A stretch of DNA of 64,000 nt from Acanthamoeba sp. SK_2022b (taxonomy: Eukaryota; Discosea; Longamoebia; Acanthamoebidae), in NCBI GenBank assembly GCA_027943245.1, contig JANDJZ010000070.1, forward strand, positions 62,001 through 126,000, given 5' to 3'. Shown here piece after piece: positions 8,838 through 18,532 of this stretch. The notes beneath the pieces are model-generated. The model was not told the DNA's origin. It ran no database searches and saw nothing but the letters and a program-made list of their open reading frames with translations. How positions within the stretch are numbered: position 1 is the stretch's first letter; each line of letters opens with the position of its first letter. The position numbers and the translations under genes were made by a program.

Positions 8838-11808
8838 ATGGCGGACGTCGTAGAGGAGTCCGCGACGCACCTGCGTCCTGACTGGATGCCCAACAACGCC
8901 TCAATCCATTGCCTGGTGTGTAAGAGGCCGTTCTCTTTCACGCTTCGCCGGGTAAATCTCCCTTTTAATTTTGTAATTCAAATGTTTAAATCAAGTAATA
9001 ATATAGATTATTTTTCTTAACAGCACCATTGCCGAGCCTGTGGTACATCCTCCCGCCCCTCCCTCCAATTGGCTTGTGCCTCAATCATTGCGCAGGCGAC
9101 CTGGTCTGTTCTACCTGCGGCAACTCGTGGATTGCGTTGCCCCGGGGCTTCGGGTATGCAACTCCACAACGGGTGTGCAGGCCGTGCCTCAAGAAGCTCG
9201 AGAAAGAGAAACAACAAGAGGTGGAAGTCGCCCAGCAGTGCGGTATGAATGAATGCCGGCCTCGCCGCTATGTCCTCTCTTCTTTCTAACCCTTTTCCAC
9301 TCACCACCCAAAGAGGCACTCACACTGGCCGCTCAGTTCTATCTACGAGACAAGCCCTTCCAGTACCAGTCGGTTGTGCCCGACATTGGTTCTCTCTCTT
9401 TCTGCTTCTCTCTTAGTGTGGCCACTCTCACCGTCTTGTTTCGCGTGCGGGGTTGCCCTCTACACGCAGGGCGTCTTAAGCCACCATCCAAGAACTTCTT
9501 CGATGTGTCATCAGCTGAAGAAACGGAGCTCCTCATGACCTGTGTACGTAGCCCCGTACGGGGGAGCAACCTCGCTCGACACATCTCGCGCAACGTTGTT
9601 TAATCCTTTCTGCAGGGTTTCCGTAAGAACTCTATCATCACATCCGAACCCCTCAGAGCTGCCTTCGTCAGCCTGTTGGAGACTGTTAAGGTCCGTCTGC
9701 CCTCCTCCTCGACTCAGCGGAGGTGAGATCTTAGAGACAAGGTCTCACTGTTGTCCACGCACAGCATCCCTACATCCTGCCCACGCTGGCCAGCGACTTT
9801 GTGCTGGACAAGAACATGTGCCTGGCCATCCGACCCTTCTCCAAGGCCGGATCCCTGCGCGATCAATTGTACAGGGTGAAGATTGCCCGATCTCCTCCCT
9901 CGTTCCGTTCTTCCGCTAATGCTCACAACGCGCAGACGCTTCCCAGGACCCAATACCACAAGAAATACGGAACCGGCCGCAACTCGTACACCGTGAATGC
10001 CAAGACGGCGGCCCTGTATGGCCGTCAGATACTCGAGGTCTGACATCCCATCTGTCCACCGCCTGCCAGCTGCCCTTGCGGTGTCACACCGCACACCGCA
10101 CACCGCACACCGCACACCGCACACCGCACACCGCACACCGCACACCGCACACCGCACACCGCACACCGCACACCGCACACCGCACACCGCACACACGAAA
10201 GCAGCTTCTTATGATAACGTGCACCACTTTTGGCAGGCCCTCAGCTTCCTACGCAGTCTGCGCTTCCCGTATCCGCAATTGCACGCGGCCAATGTTGTTT
10301 TGTATCAAAACAAATGCTGGTACGGGCCCACACGAGAGAGGCGCATGCTGTTGTCTTCTCGGCTCTTACATTTTGATGTCTACAGCCTCGCAGATCTCGA
10401 GAGTAGTATCGTCGGATTGCCGCCCTTCCACCTGCCTCACATGAACACCCACGTACGCCACCCCCGCTTCTCCGGAACATGCACGTGGGCGACGTTCTTT
10501 CGGTGCACGCCTGGCTAAATGAGATAATTATCTCTCTCTCCCTCTCATGCACAGACAAAGCCCGAGGTCATCTGCTTTGGCCACGTGCTATTTCAGATGT
10601 GCGCAGGGTTCTCGCTGGGCAAGACCGCTTTGCAGGATCACGCGAGCAAGCTCCCCAAGCCGGTGTACGAGGTAGGCACCCGCGCTTGCCCAGGCGGCCG
10701 TTGCGTGCTGACCCCGATCCTTGCGGTTGCTCCTTCACTCCTGAAGATATTGCAGAAGATCTTCACCCCGTCTCCTCCCGTGGTGACCGTCGACCAGCTG
10801 CTCAAGGATCCCTTCTTTGCAGGTGTCAAGATCACCGACGACATGGGCGCGCCGCGAGAGGTGCATACCCCGCAGCTCACAGCCCCTGCTCTCTGGGTTT
10901 GTGGCATTCGGCTCACCTGAGGCAATCGTGTGACGCGGTGGGCCCCAGGCCTGCCAGTTAGACAAAAGGCAAAAGGCCCTCCTCAAGCGTGCGCAGGAGA
11001 ACGTCAACGAGATGATCGAACGCAGCTGCACAGCTGGCAGCGCATCGCCAACACCAGTGGAAGAGGAAGCCAGGCCACAGCTTGAGGAGCTCACATCCTC
11101 TGTGCCCGAGGGTGCCTCCCCCCGCCCCTCCGTTGCTCGTTGTCCTCCTACGTGATCGCCTTAGGCTCTCTCTTTCTTCCCTCGCCATCGCTGCACACAC
11201 ACAACAGGCACCGTCAAGTCGCCCCGGAAACGAGACCCGCTGGAGCCTTCCGCGTTGGCGTTGGGCTTTGACGCAGGGCCCACCAACGCGACCAACCCGA
11301 ACGACCCGCTCAACCCCGAGAACAGGGCCAAGGCCGCCCTTCGCTCCAAGATGATCCAGAAGAAGATCAAGCGACGGTACGCGCTCTCTCGCCACGTGTT
11401 CTGTGCGCACGGTCTCTTGGCTGACGTCATCGCCCGGATATACCCAGGACGATGCAGGTGGAGAAGGACCCGAACCTGGCGTCCGCCAAGAGCGCCACCA
11501 TCTCGGGGCTGGTGTCTCCTCGACAGGAGCATCAGATGAACCAACGGGCGCCGGCAAGCTCGCTCAAGCGGCCGCAGCGAACGACCAGCAGCTTCAGCGT
11601 CATGTCGGCCTCGAACCCGTCGGTACCCACGCGCGCTGCAGCCGCCGGCTCTGCTCCGCCTCCGCCTCCGCCGCCGGCCGCCGGTCCCCCGCCTCCTCCC
11701 CCGCCCTCGGTCAGCTTGCCGGCGCCTGCCCAGGCTGGTCGCAGTGCCCTCCTCGATTCCATTCGCGATCCGTCCAACGGCCTCAAGCGGCTCAAGAAGA
11801 CCAATTAG
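8838..11808 (+). CDS. FYVE - PXK-type pseudokinase - WH2 protein
   Basis: Looks like PXK (PX-domain kinase-like protein) with the PX domain replaced by FYVE. The N-terminus has a FYVE zinc finger binding PI3P: RRHHCRACGDLVC across the first splice junctions, later QRVCRPC; the WxxD element is degenerate (WMPN). The kinase-like domain follows: HPYILPTLASDFVLDKN, LYGRQILEALSFL, FPYPQLHAANVVL in place of the HRD loop, LADLESSIVGLP in place of DFG, and ICFGHVLFQMCAG. These match PXK, which also lacks a normal HRD Asp and DFG. A Lys/Pro-rich tail with polyproline runs ends in RSALLDSIRD...LKRLKKT, an actin-binding WH2 motif as in PXK. Start is ATG 8838 (good context); an in-frame ATG at 8733 is possible. 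One intron holds the heptamer minisatellite. Expected role: a PI3P-endosome adaptor to actin; catalysis is unlikely. Confidence 0.88.
10085..10196 (+). repeat. Heptanucleotide minisatellite (CACCGCA)n, about 15-16 copies
   Basis: A perfect period-7 array inside an intron of the FYVE-pseudokinase gene, between exons ending GRQILE and starting ALSFLRSL. Because 7 is not a multiple of 3, all frames read as repetitive peptide (HTAHRTP one way, CAVCGVR the other); these are artefacts. The array ends in a short ACACAC run. Copies look identical, which suggests recent expansion. Confidence 0.95.
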
Positions 11809-11893
11809 CCTTCCCCCCCCCTCACCACTCAACACCTATGTACTCCTTCCGGGCCAAGGGTTGTTTTGCCTCGATTTGGTTGCTCGGGGCGCG

Positions 11894-13781
11894 CTAGAGG
11901 AGGATGAAGGCATGGGAGGCCCCCGCGCAGACGGCTCGCGCGCGCGCGCCAAACGGGAGCTGCCAGACGTGTCGTCGTTGTTGCTGTGATCGTCGTGGTG
12001 ATGAGCCGTCTTGTGGCCACGCCCGCCCGACCGAGATGGCCTGCCCGTCCCTAGTCAGCATCATGAAGTGGGTGGGAGCCGTGCTGACCTCCGCGATGTG
12101 CGCTGGCTCCTCATCACCGGCACCCAGTGGTGGGGCGTCGAGCACCAGCCGCTGCGGGGTTGATGCGGACAAGATCGAGTAGCTCTTCTTCTTGTCCGCC
12201 AGGCTCGGCGCTCCCTTGACACGGAGGTCAGCCACCAGCAACGGAGAGAGGGCGGGGAGAGGACAGGCCCGCACCCACTTGAATCGTCCTGCGAAGTAGA
12301 CGAGGCCCTGGTCGTCCACCAGCAGCGAATAGGATTGCGCGGCCGAGACTCGCACGATGGCCTTGTGGCTGGCCGGTACCGACGTGCGCCGGCCGTCCCG
12401 TTCGATCTCCTCATACACATCCACCTTGGTCGGGTGGCTCGCTGGCGCCTGCGATCCGATGCCCAGCTGTCCCTGCAGGTTCGGCCCGAACGCATAGACC
12501 GCCCCCGTGCCTTGAGGGATCAAGGCGCGATTGGATGAGGAATGAACGCGCACCCAAAGTGGGGGGCTAGTGAGTCCCGGAGTGGAGGCCGTACTGGTGA
12601 GCACGAGGCTGTGGTCGGAGGCCGAGGCGGCTATGGCAAATTCGCCTGACCGGCGAATGCTCTACGGATGAGAGACGCCAAGTCGGAGGAACAACAAAGG
12701 AGCACGTGGGTGTGAGATCGCTTACCTGGCGGTAGGGGCACTTGCTTGGGTCTGTTCTGATTTAGCTCCGATTCTGTCCCCAGGCCCAGTCGGCCGCTGT
12801 GGTCAGTGCCAAACGAATAGACCTGGCCGGCCTCGCTTACGCACAAGCAATGCAAAGACCCTGTGTGGTGATGTAGCATCAGCACAGGATCATCTCCGTG
12901 AAGGAAGGAGGGAGACACCAGCACTGACTTGGCGGATCCTTGCTTCTGTGGGAAACTCGACTTTGGTTGGACACCAAATCCTCTTGCCCGCAAACATGCC
13001 AAACTTATATACTTGGCCTGCTTGTGTGAGGACTAACATGAAGCATAAGCAACACAACGCATGCATTGCTAAGGCAGTATGAGACGAGCATAGTACCCAG
13101 GCTCGAGTGCATGCCCGCCGCTACGGCCACGGCACGTTGGTTGCGCATGATTGGCTTTGGTACGATTGTGGATGTTTGAGAAGGAATCCCAAGACAACCG
13201 CGGCTTAACGAGGAAGATAAGAAAGAGTGAGCCACGACTGCCACTCGGTGTCGTAGCGGGTGGTTGTACAGTGCCCAGCCGAAAGAAAACACTCTACCAT
13301 CGCTTGCAACCGCAAGACTGTGGGTCTTGCCCGCGGCAATCGACACTATCTAAGCAGCAGAGAGTGAGAGGAAAGTGTGGTTGACGAAGTGAAGCGGCGC
13401 CGACCTTGAATGGAGCCAAGCGGACGAGCAATGTGGGTGAATGCACGTATTTGGGCTTGACCTCTCCCAGTTCAAGCTGAGAGAACTGCAAACAGCGTGA
13501 GTTAGCAGCAAGGCAAGAAGTGCGAGCACTGGCGTACCTTCCCCAACCCAAGCCTGCCGTGGTCAGTAGATCCAAAGGCAAGCACTCGCCCAGAGAAGTA
13601 GGCAACACGACCCAGCTCGTTCCACTTCCTGTTTCGAAATAGCCACAAGTTATGTGTGATGGCCACTGTCTGGCTTGCTGGCATCAAATGGTTACCGGCA
13701 CACAAGGCAGGCCGCTGGAAGAGAAGGCCACTCGACAAAGCTCAGGACATGCGCCACCAGCTCGCCGGGCAGCTCCTCCAT
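11894..13781 (-). CDS. F-box protein with RCC1-repeat propeller
   Basis: Likely substrate receptor of an SCF ubiquitin ligase. The first exon, from ATG 13781, encodes a short F-box (MEELPGELVAHVLSF, then WPSLPAACLVCR). It is followed by RCC1-type blades: VLAFGSTDHGRLGLG, GKTHSLAVASDGRVFSFG, GQVYSFGTDHSGRLGLG and GAVYAFGPNLQGQLGIG, and a last blade ending GASHAFILL-stop at 11894. Blades are split by short introns. The C-terminal exon has an insert of low-complexity sequence between the last two blades. An in-frame Met 41 codons upstream (13904) exists but would put 41 non-conserved residues before the F-box. It is divergent from the pirin gene (150 bases) and convergent with the FYVE gene (85 bases). 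The propeller substrate is unknown; the RCC1 fold alone does not imply Ran exchange activity. Confidence 0.85.
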
Positions 13782-13931
13782 CCTGCCCGGGAAAAGCAAG
13801 GAGAAATTGTTGTGGAAAGCTACCGGAAGCTTCTGTTGTGGTCCAGAAGATGTCTGCAGAGCCCACAAAACGGCCAGGTATTTTGTGGCACACTCCAACA
13901 GCAATCAAGCAAACGCAACAAGCGCAAGCAT

Positions 13932-14801
13932 ATGACTACCGCAACGAACGGCAAGAGCTTCAAGGTCAGAGAGTCGCTCGACCGCGGCTACGCCAACCAC
14001 GGCTGGCTAAGCACCTACCACACCTTCTCCTTCGCGGACTACCACGACTCTCAGTTCAGTGGGTGGTCCAGCCTTCGCGTGCTCAACGAAGACCGAGTAA
14101 AGCCTGGGCGGGTAGGTGTTCTTCTTTTTTGCCTTGAATTTATTTCTCTTCTCACCTCCTGTTGTGTTCAGGGCTTCGGTGCACACCCCCACTCCAACTA
14201 TGAGATCTTCAGCTACGTGCTATCGGGCAGCCTTGAGCATCGTGACTCATTGGGCAATCGCGAGGTGATCGGCCGCGGCGGCGTGCAGTTCACGTCAGCC
14301 GGTAGCGGCGTCAGGCACAGCGAGTACAACCACTCTCACACTGAGTCTGTCCACTTCCTGCAGCTCTGGGTCAAGCCTCAACAGGACGGGCTTGAACCCA
14401 GCTACCAGACCGTCTTCTTCACAGACGAAGAGAAACAGGGCAAGCTGTGCCTGATCGTCGCTCCCAAGGACGACTTGGCGAAGCAACAACGCGAGGAAGG
14501 AGCTAAGACACCCGTTGCCATCAACCAAGACGTCAGGGTCTACGCTTCGCTGCTAGCCAAGGATGACCAAGTGACCTACGGTATCAACGAGGGACGGTGC
14601 GGCTACCTGCATGTGTGCGAGACCGGCGGCCAGCTCCTTCTGGAAGACGGCCAAAGCAAGGAAGAGGTCGTGCTCGGTCCTGGCGACGGCGTCTTCATCA
14701 AAGAGGGCACACAGCTGCTTATTACCGGCGCCAACGAAGACGGCAAGTGGGTAGAGTTCATCCTGCTGGACCTCGTCGCCAACGACAGTACGCGGTGGTA
14801 A
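13932..14801 (+). CDS. Pirin family cupin protein
   Basis: Bicupin metalloprotein of the pirin family; relatives act as nuclear cofactors or as quercetin 2,3-dioxygenases. The N-terminal cupin has HGWLSTYHTFSFADY, FGAHPHSNYEIFSYVLSG and SGVRHSEYNHS, supplying the metal-binding His residues (HPH, plus a His in the RHSEYNH block) and the following Glu. The C-terminal cupin contains GDGVFIKEGTQLLI and ends DSTRW-stop. Exon 1 is 13932-14111 and exon 2 is 14172-14801. The 60-base intron between them starts GTAGGT and ends CAG; it is a multiple of three with no stop, so the frame stays open through it. Homology (KPGR joined to GFGAHPH) shows it is an intron. Upstream open sequence overlapping the opposite F-box gene is not coding. 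About 269 aa when spliced, close to human pirin (290). Confidence 0.92.
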   Translation: MTTATNGKSFKVRESLDRGYANHGWLSTYHTFSFADYHDSQFSGWSSLRVLNEDRVKPGRVGVLLFCLEFISLLTSCCVQGFGAHPHSNYEIFSYVLSGSLEHRDSLGNREVIGRGGVQFTSAGSGVRHSEYNHSHTESVHFLQLWVKPQQDGLEPSYQTVFFTDEEKQGKLCLIVAPKDDLAKQQREEGAKTPVAINQDVRVYASLLAKDDQVTYGINEGRCGYLHVCETGGQLLLEDGQSKEEVVLGPGDGVFIKEGTQLLITGANEDGKWVEFILLDLVANDSTRW

Positions 14802-14907
14802 TTTAAACTGTTAGTCAGACTTGAAGTAAACCATTTCCTGCACCTCAAAAAGGATATTGAGTCCATCTATCTCCATTTGACATTGTTATTTTTTCTGAAC
14901 TTTTCAT

Positions 14908-15260
14908 TGTATGAGTGTTATGCACCTGTATATGACGTTATTGCCTTGTTCAGAATTGTGGTATGAAATGTTCATACCACAACAACACCACACCAACACC
15001 AACACCACCACACAACAACATCACCACCACCTGACCACCTCCATCACTTTTTAATGAACTCACAACAGTGGTGTAGATGAAAAAGACAATGTCTTTACTG
15101 TACATGTGAGGAAAGGCAAAAGTGCACTTTGAAATGAAATCACAAGAGTGGTGTACATGAAATGGCCTACCTTACAGAGTTGAGTGGCAGAAGCCTCTTG
15201 GTGCTCTTCTGAGCTTGGCATTGGCAATAACATCATATACAGGTGCATAACACTCATACA
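14908..15260. repeat. 38-bp near-perfect inverted repeat bounding an AC-rich island
   Basis: The left arm 14908-14945 (starts tgtatgagtgttatgcacct) and right arm 15223-15260 are reverse complements with one mismatch (c/t at the 29th base). The 277-base interior is AT/AC-rich, unlike flanking coding DNA. It holds CAACACCA-type simple sequence (14981-15040) and two imperfect copies of a gtggtgtaNatgaaa motif (about 15067 and 15147); the reverse complement of gtggtgta lies just outside the right arm. No protein is encoded. I see no target-site duplication. It fills most of the 610-base gap between pirin and the F-box/WD40 gene. It could be a MITE-like element, a folded RNA or a recombination relic. 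Confidence 0.8.
14956..14982. repeat. Perfect 12-bp hairpin with 3-base loop
   Basis: ttgtggtatgaa, loop atg, ttcataccacaa. It lies 10 bases inside the left arm of the larger inverted repeat, 150 bases after the pirin stop. No T-run follows, so it is not a bacterial-type terminator. Confidence 0.9.
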
Positions 15261-15411
15261 CCTACACCACAAGTGCTTGTAACCAGATCATATGCTCATA
15301 TGTGTGGGTGGTCTTGTTGTAGTGATCGAGTATGAGAGAAAAACGGGAAAACCAAGGATCATAAAAGAAAAGGTCCGCGCCTTTGGTTGAGAGAAACGCC
15401 CAATTTCAAGT

Positions 15412-17639
15412 ATGGAGCAGGAGAGCACGCCCGCGATCGCCTTCGCCACGCTGCCCGAGGAGCTGCAGCTTTGTATTCTGGAGTTGACAAACAGTGTGCC
15501 GGCCCTGCTTACCTGCTGTCTGGTCTCGCGGCACTGGCGGCACCTAGCGCAGGACAACGTACCCCCATAGCCTGCGCGAGGAAATTTCCAATACGCAGCT
15601 CACCCTCTCCCCTCTCTCCACAAAAGGCTCTGTGGCGTAAATTCTATCAACAAACCTGGCGGGAGCCACCGCGCCCTTTCCGCGTGGGTCGCTGCACGAA
15701 GAGGGCAACATCCCAACATAGTAATACCAGGTTTGTTGCCTCTACTGGCCCACAGCAGCCGGGCACTGTTGTCGCGTGATGCCTGCAAGCGTGTGTGGCA
15801 TTATGCTAACGGCAACGACCATAGCATCAGCGGCCTCGCGGTGAGTGCCAAAGATTGCTATGGTCAGAGGCAGCGCGTTGAAGACAGATGGGCAAGGGGC
15901 CCTTTCATGCACAAGTCACTGGTCCACGATGATTGCTCGATCGTGTGCCTACAAGTGTGCCACTCTTCCTGTTAACCACCTGTTTATGGCTGTCTCACGT
16001 GGTGATGTGATGGGCATCAGTTCGGTGCAGACAACCTTCTATGGTGTGGCGCTTCCTCTGGAGAGGTACAGGAGCCATAACACTCTTGGCCTCGAGTGTA
16101 ATAACCGCTAACCCTGACTGTTTCTTTTTCTTTGTTTGCTGCAGCTCTACCAGCGTGATCTCAGTAAGGGCGGCGAGATAACCAGGAAGTGGGTAACGCA
16201 CGGCGAAGGTGAACTGCTGGCGCCATCACATAATGGGCAAAGTGTCGTGTACCACCCGCGCTCACCCTTCTCACCCCGCCAGGCGAGTACATCATCTGCT
16301 TGTACACGGACGAGGACTACGTCGTGACATGCCCCCGGGCTGACTTCAGTTCCATCTGGCGCAAATCATCACTTATGAGCAATTGGGTAGCCTCCGCTTC
16401 CCCTTCATCCACCCTGCCTCCTTCTCAGACGGTCCGGTGCGCAGTGTCCTTCGCCCGAGTGCACGATTCCCACTGGAGTCGCCCAGTCGATCCAATTCGA
16501 CGACGATATCCTTGTGACGTAGGCCCATCCACCCAGTTGCCATGTGCATCATGTTGTTCAACCCGATTTCATATTTTGATCCAGTGCCTGTAACGACGGC
16601 TGGCTGCGTGTGTGGAAGTGGCACAACAAGGGCAGCCCTCATGAGGCTGCCTCGCTCACGCTTGTCAGAGAAGTGAAAGCGCACCACGGCCACATATGGT
16701 AATGCTCAGCCATTGGTTCAATGTCCCACTGCACGCCTATGCCGATGACTTCCTTCCGCGTTGGCCAGGAAAGTAGCGTTTGATGCGGCAGACAATCGCC
16801 TTTTCACGGCCAGCGAAGACTGTACCGTCAAGTGTACGGCAACACACCTTTTGGTTCGGTTGTGCGGCTGTCCTCATTGCCTGGCCGTGATTCAGTGTGG
16901 GACCTACAGACTCTCCAGTTGCTCAGGGTATTGGCTCACCCCGACAACGTCTATCGCCTCTACAAGGAGGGCAACATCCTCATCACTGGAGGAGAAGGCA
17001 CGAAACCGTCTCGATTGCCCTTCTTGACGGCCAGTGCCCACTCTCATCATTGCATGTTTACCACCAAGACGGATTTCTTCGCATGTACGACGCGCGTGCC
17101 CCGGACAAACCGCAAGTCATCAGCGCGCATGAGCCCTCCGGCGTTGAGGTACCGCACCACCTTTTTACGTGCATCGGTGGGGGGGGGGGTAGCGGATTGA
17201 TCTGGCGTTCGGCAGGCCATCCAATTCGGCTCGGTACGCCTCGCGAGTGCAGGGCAGGATGCCAAAATCCACCTGTGGGACATCCGGTCCTTGCACAGGA
17301 AGCTACACACGCTCAGCGGCCAGTCTCTCGACATCTGGGATCTCCAGTTTGATGTACCTCGCTCGCTCTTCTTTTCTTCGGTGGCCTATCATTACTGTTA
17401 ATCATGTCTCGTCACTGCCCTACCAGGACGAGAAGCTCGTGAGCTGCTCGGAAGGTAAGCCGCTGCTGTACTTCTGGTGGTGCTGAGCGACGCTACGTAT
17501 TTAATACGCATGCTCGTATCGGGCTGTGAGCAGATAGGACGCTCAGCCTATGGACACCGGCCGCGCCCTAAAGCGCCTACGCCAACGTCTGGTCTGCGAA
17601 ACGCCCTCTTGGCGTCTGAACGCCCGTGGAGCACTGTGA
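15412..17639 (+). CDS. F-box/WD40-repeat protein
   Basis: Predicted SCF substrate receptor. Exon 1, from ATG 15412, encodes an F-box: LPEELQLCILELTNSVPAL followed by CLVSRHWRHLAQDN, then ALWRKFYQQTW in exon 2. A divergent linker follows, then WD repeats: QFDDDILVTACNDGWLRVW, KVAFDAADNRLFTASEDCTVKVWDLQ (read in two parts), YKEGNILITGG, DGFLRMYDARAPDK, VRLASAGQDAKIHLWDIRS and LQFDDEKLVSCSEG. The last exon ends LNARGAL-stop at 17637-17639. Introns are short; one holds a G(10) run. The early blades are poorly conserved and splice sites between 15.7 and 16.4 kb are uncertain. It ends 85 bases from the convergent CDGSH gene. The family is clear; the target is unknown. Confidence 0.82.
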
Positions 17640-17723
17640 GTGGGCAGCATATGTGTGCTTATGATGTACATTGTGCTGGGACAGAGGGCCGTGGGCCTGA
17701 CCTATCAGGAAAACATCCGGCGA

Positions 17724-18181
17724 TCACCACCCGGCGTACTTGACGTGGGAGCCATCGCAGAACGGCGGGGTAGAGGTGTGTTTGCAGCCGCACAGGTAGA
17801 GCGTGCCGTCCTCCTCGGCCACCATCCGCAGGGGCTTGATTCCGGTCCCTTTGTGTGCTCCATCACACAGCGGCTATGTGGCAAACGGAGATGATCACGG
17901 GCTCGTGTGAGGACACTCGCTGCTACTGGCGCATAGAGGAAAGGAGGGAGGGTCTTAGGAACCTGCTTAGCGCTTCGCCCGCAAGTGCACCAGGAGTATT
18001 TCTGGTCCTTGACCACTGGAAACTCGTACGGGCCTGCCTGCGCAACGACCACCGGCTGCACTACTTCTGGAGGGTTCTGGGCGCCCCCTGTGCTCGCCAG
18101 CCGGCGGCTACCCAACAAGAGCTGACTCCGCCGACTTGCGTGAGATAAAATAGAGCCATAGCGGGTGGTGAGAAGTACCAT
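17724..18181 (-). CDS. CISD3: Mitochondrial dual-CDGSH iron-sulphur protein (CISD3 type)
   Basis: A small 2Fe-2S protein of the mitochondrial matrix class. Exon 1 is 18181-17963 (73 codons) and exon 2 is 17873-17724, giving 122 aa. The N-terminal 30 residues are basic and hydroxylated (RYGSILSHASRRSQLLLGSRR), a plausible presequence. Two complete CDGSH motifs follow. The first, CTCGRSAKQPLCDGAH, is created exactly by the splice junction; the second, CGCKHTSTPPFCDGSH, is in exon 2. Each supplies the 3-Cys/1-His cluster ligands (C-x-C-x2-S/T-x3-P-x-C-D-G-x-H). Two motifs and no membrane anchor are the CISD3 (MiNT) pattern, as opposed to one motif plus anchor in CISD1/2. The start is the first Met of the presequence. 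It is divergent from the FBXW-like gene by 350 bases. Confidence 0.93.
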
Positions 18182-18532
18182 CCTGCCGGTGTAAGGCGCA
18201 ATCACCGGAGACGGGCGTAAAACGGCTCGCACGCGAGAAGCTCGTTGGCGGTACATCCAGCGGCCTCTTCTTTGCAGCAAAAAAATATAATTATATGATA
18301 ATCGTTTGTTTTCCTTTGCTTTCCTCGTCATTTCCCGGAGTTGGGGCAAAAATGCTGGATAATTCCAGACGTGACGCGAGCGCAGCCACTTGCAATCTGC
18401 TGTACGCACAGCATCTTCATCTAATTCAAACAATCCGCTGGTCTTTCCTGTTTGAATCGTGAAAAGAAGCTGTCTGGCAACTACGCCACAGTTCGTAAGG
18501 CTCGAGGAGAAAATAATAACTCGCCAGAGAAA
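18182..18532. other. Divergent intergenic region
   Basis: Separates the CISD3-type gene (minus) from the FBXW-like gene (plus). It holds an A/T-rich stretch (18279-18302, aaaaaaatataattatatga) that could serve both promoters. An open frame runs upstream of the FBXW ATG but begins at TTG and shows no conservation. No RNA gene is seen. Confidence 0.6.

Noticed and set aside
10085..10196. CRISPR-like array
   Set aside because: Unit is 7 bases with no spacers, and the host is eukaryotic.
9714..10518. Open frames on both strands through the heptamer array (HTAHRTP and CAVCGVR repeats)
   Set aside because: Generated by the period-7 repeat within an intron; flanking exons of the FYVE-pseudokinase gene are in other frames.
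13656..13931. N-terminal extension of pirin upstream of 13932
   Set aside because: Overlaps the opposite F-box start, has no conservation, and pirin homology begins just after ATG 13932.
18452..18532. Upstream extension of the FBXW-like gene
   Set aside because: Begins at TTG; the first in-frame ATG is 18533. Similar non-ATG extensions were trimmed for the RasGEF, TspO, FYVE and PPEF genes.
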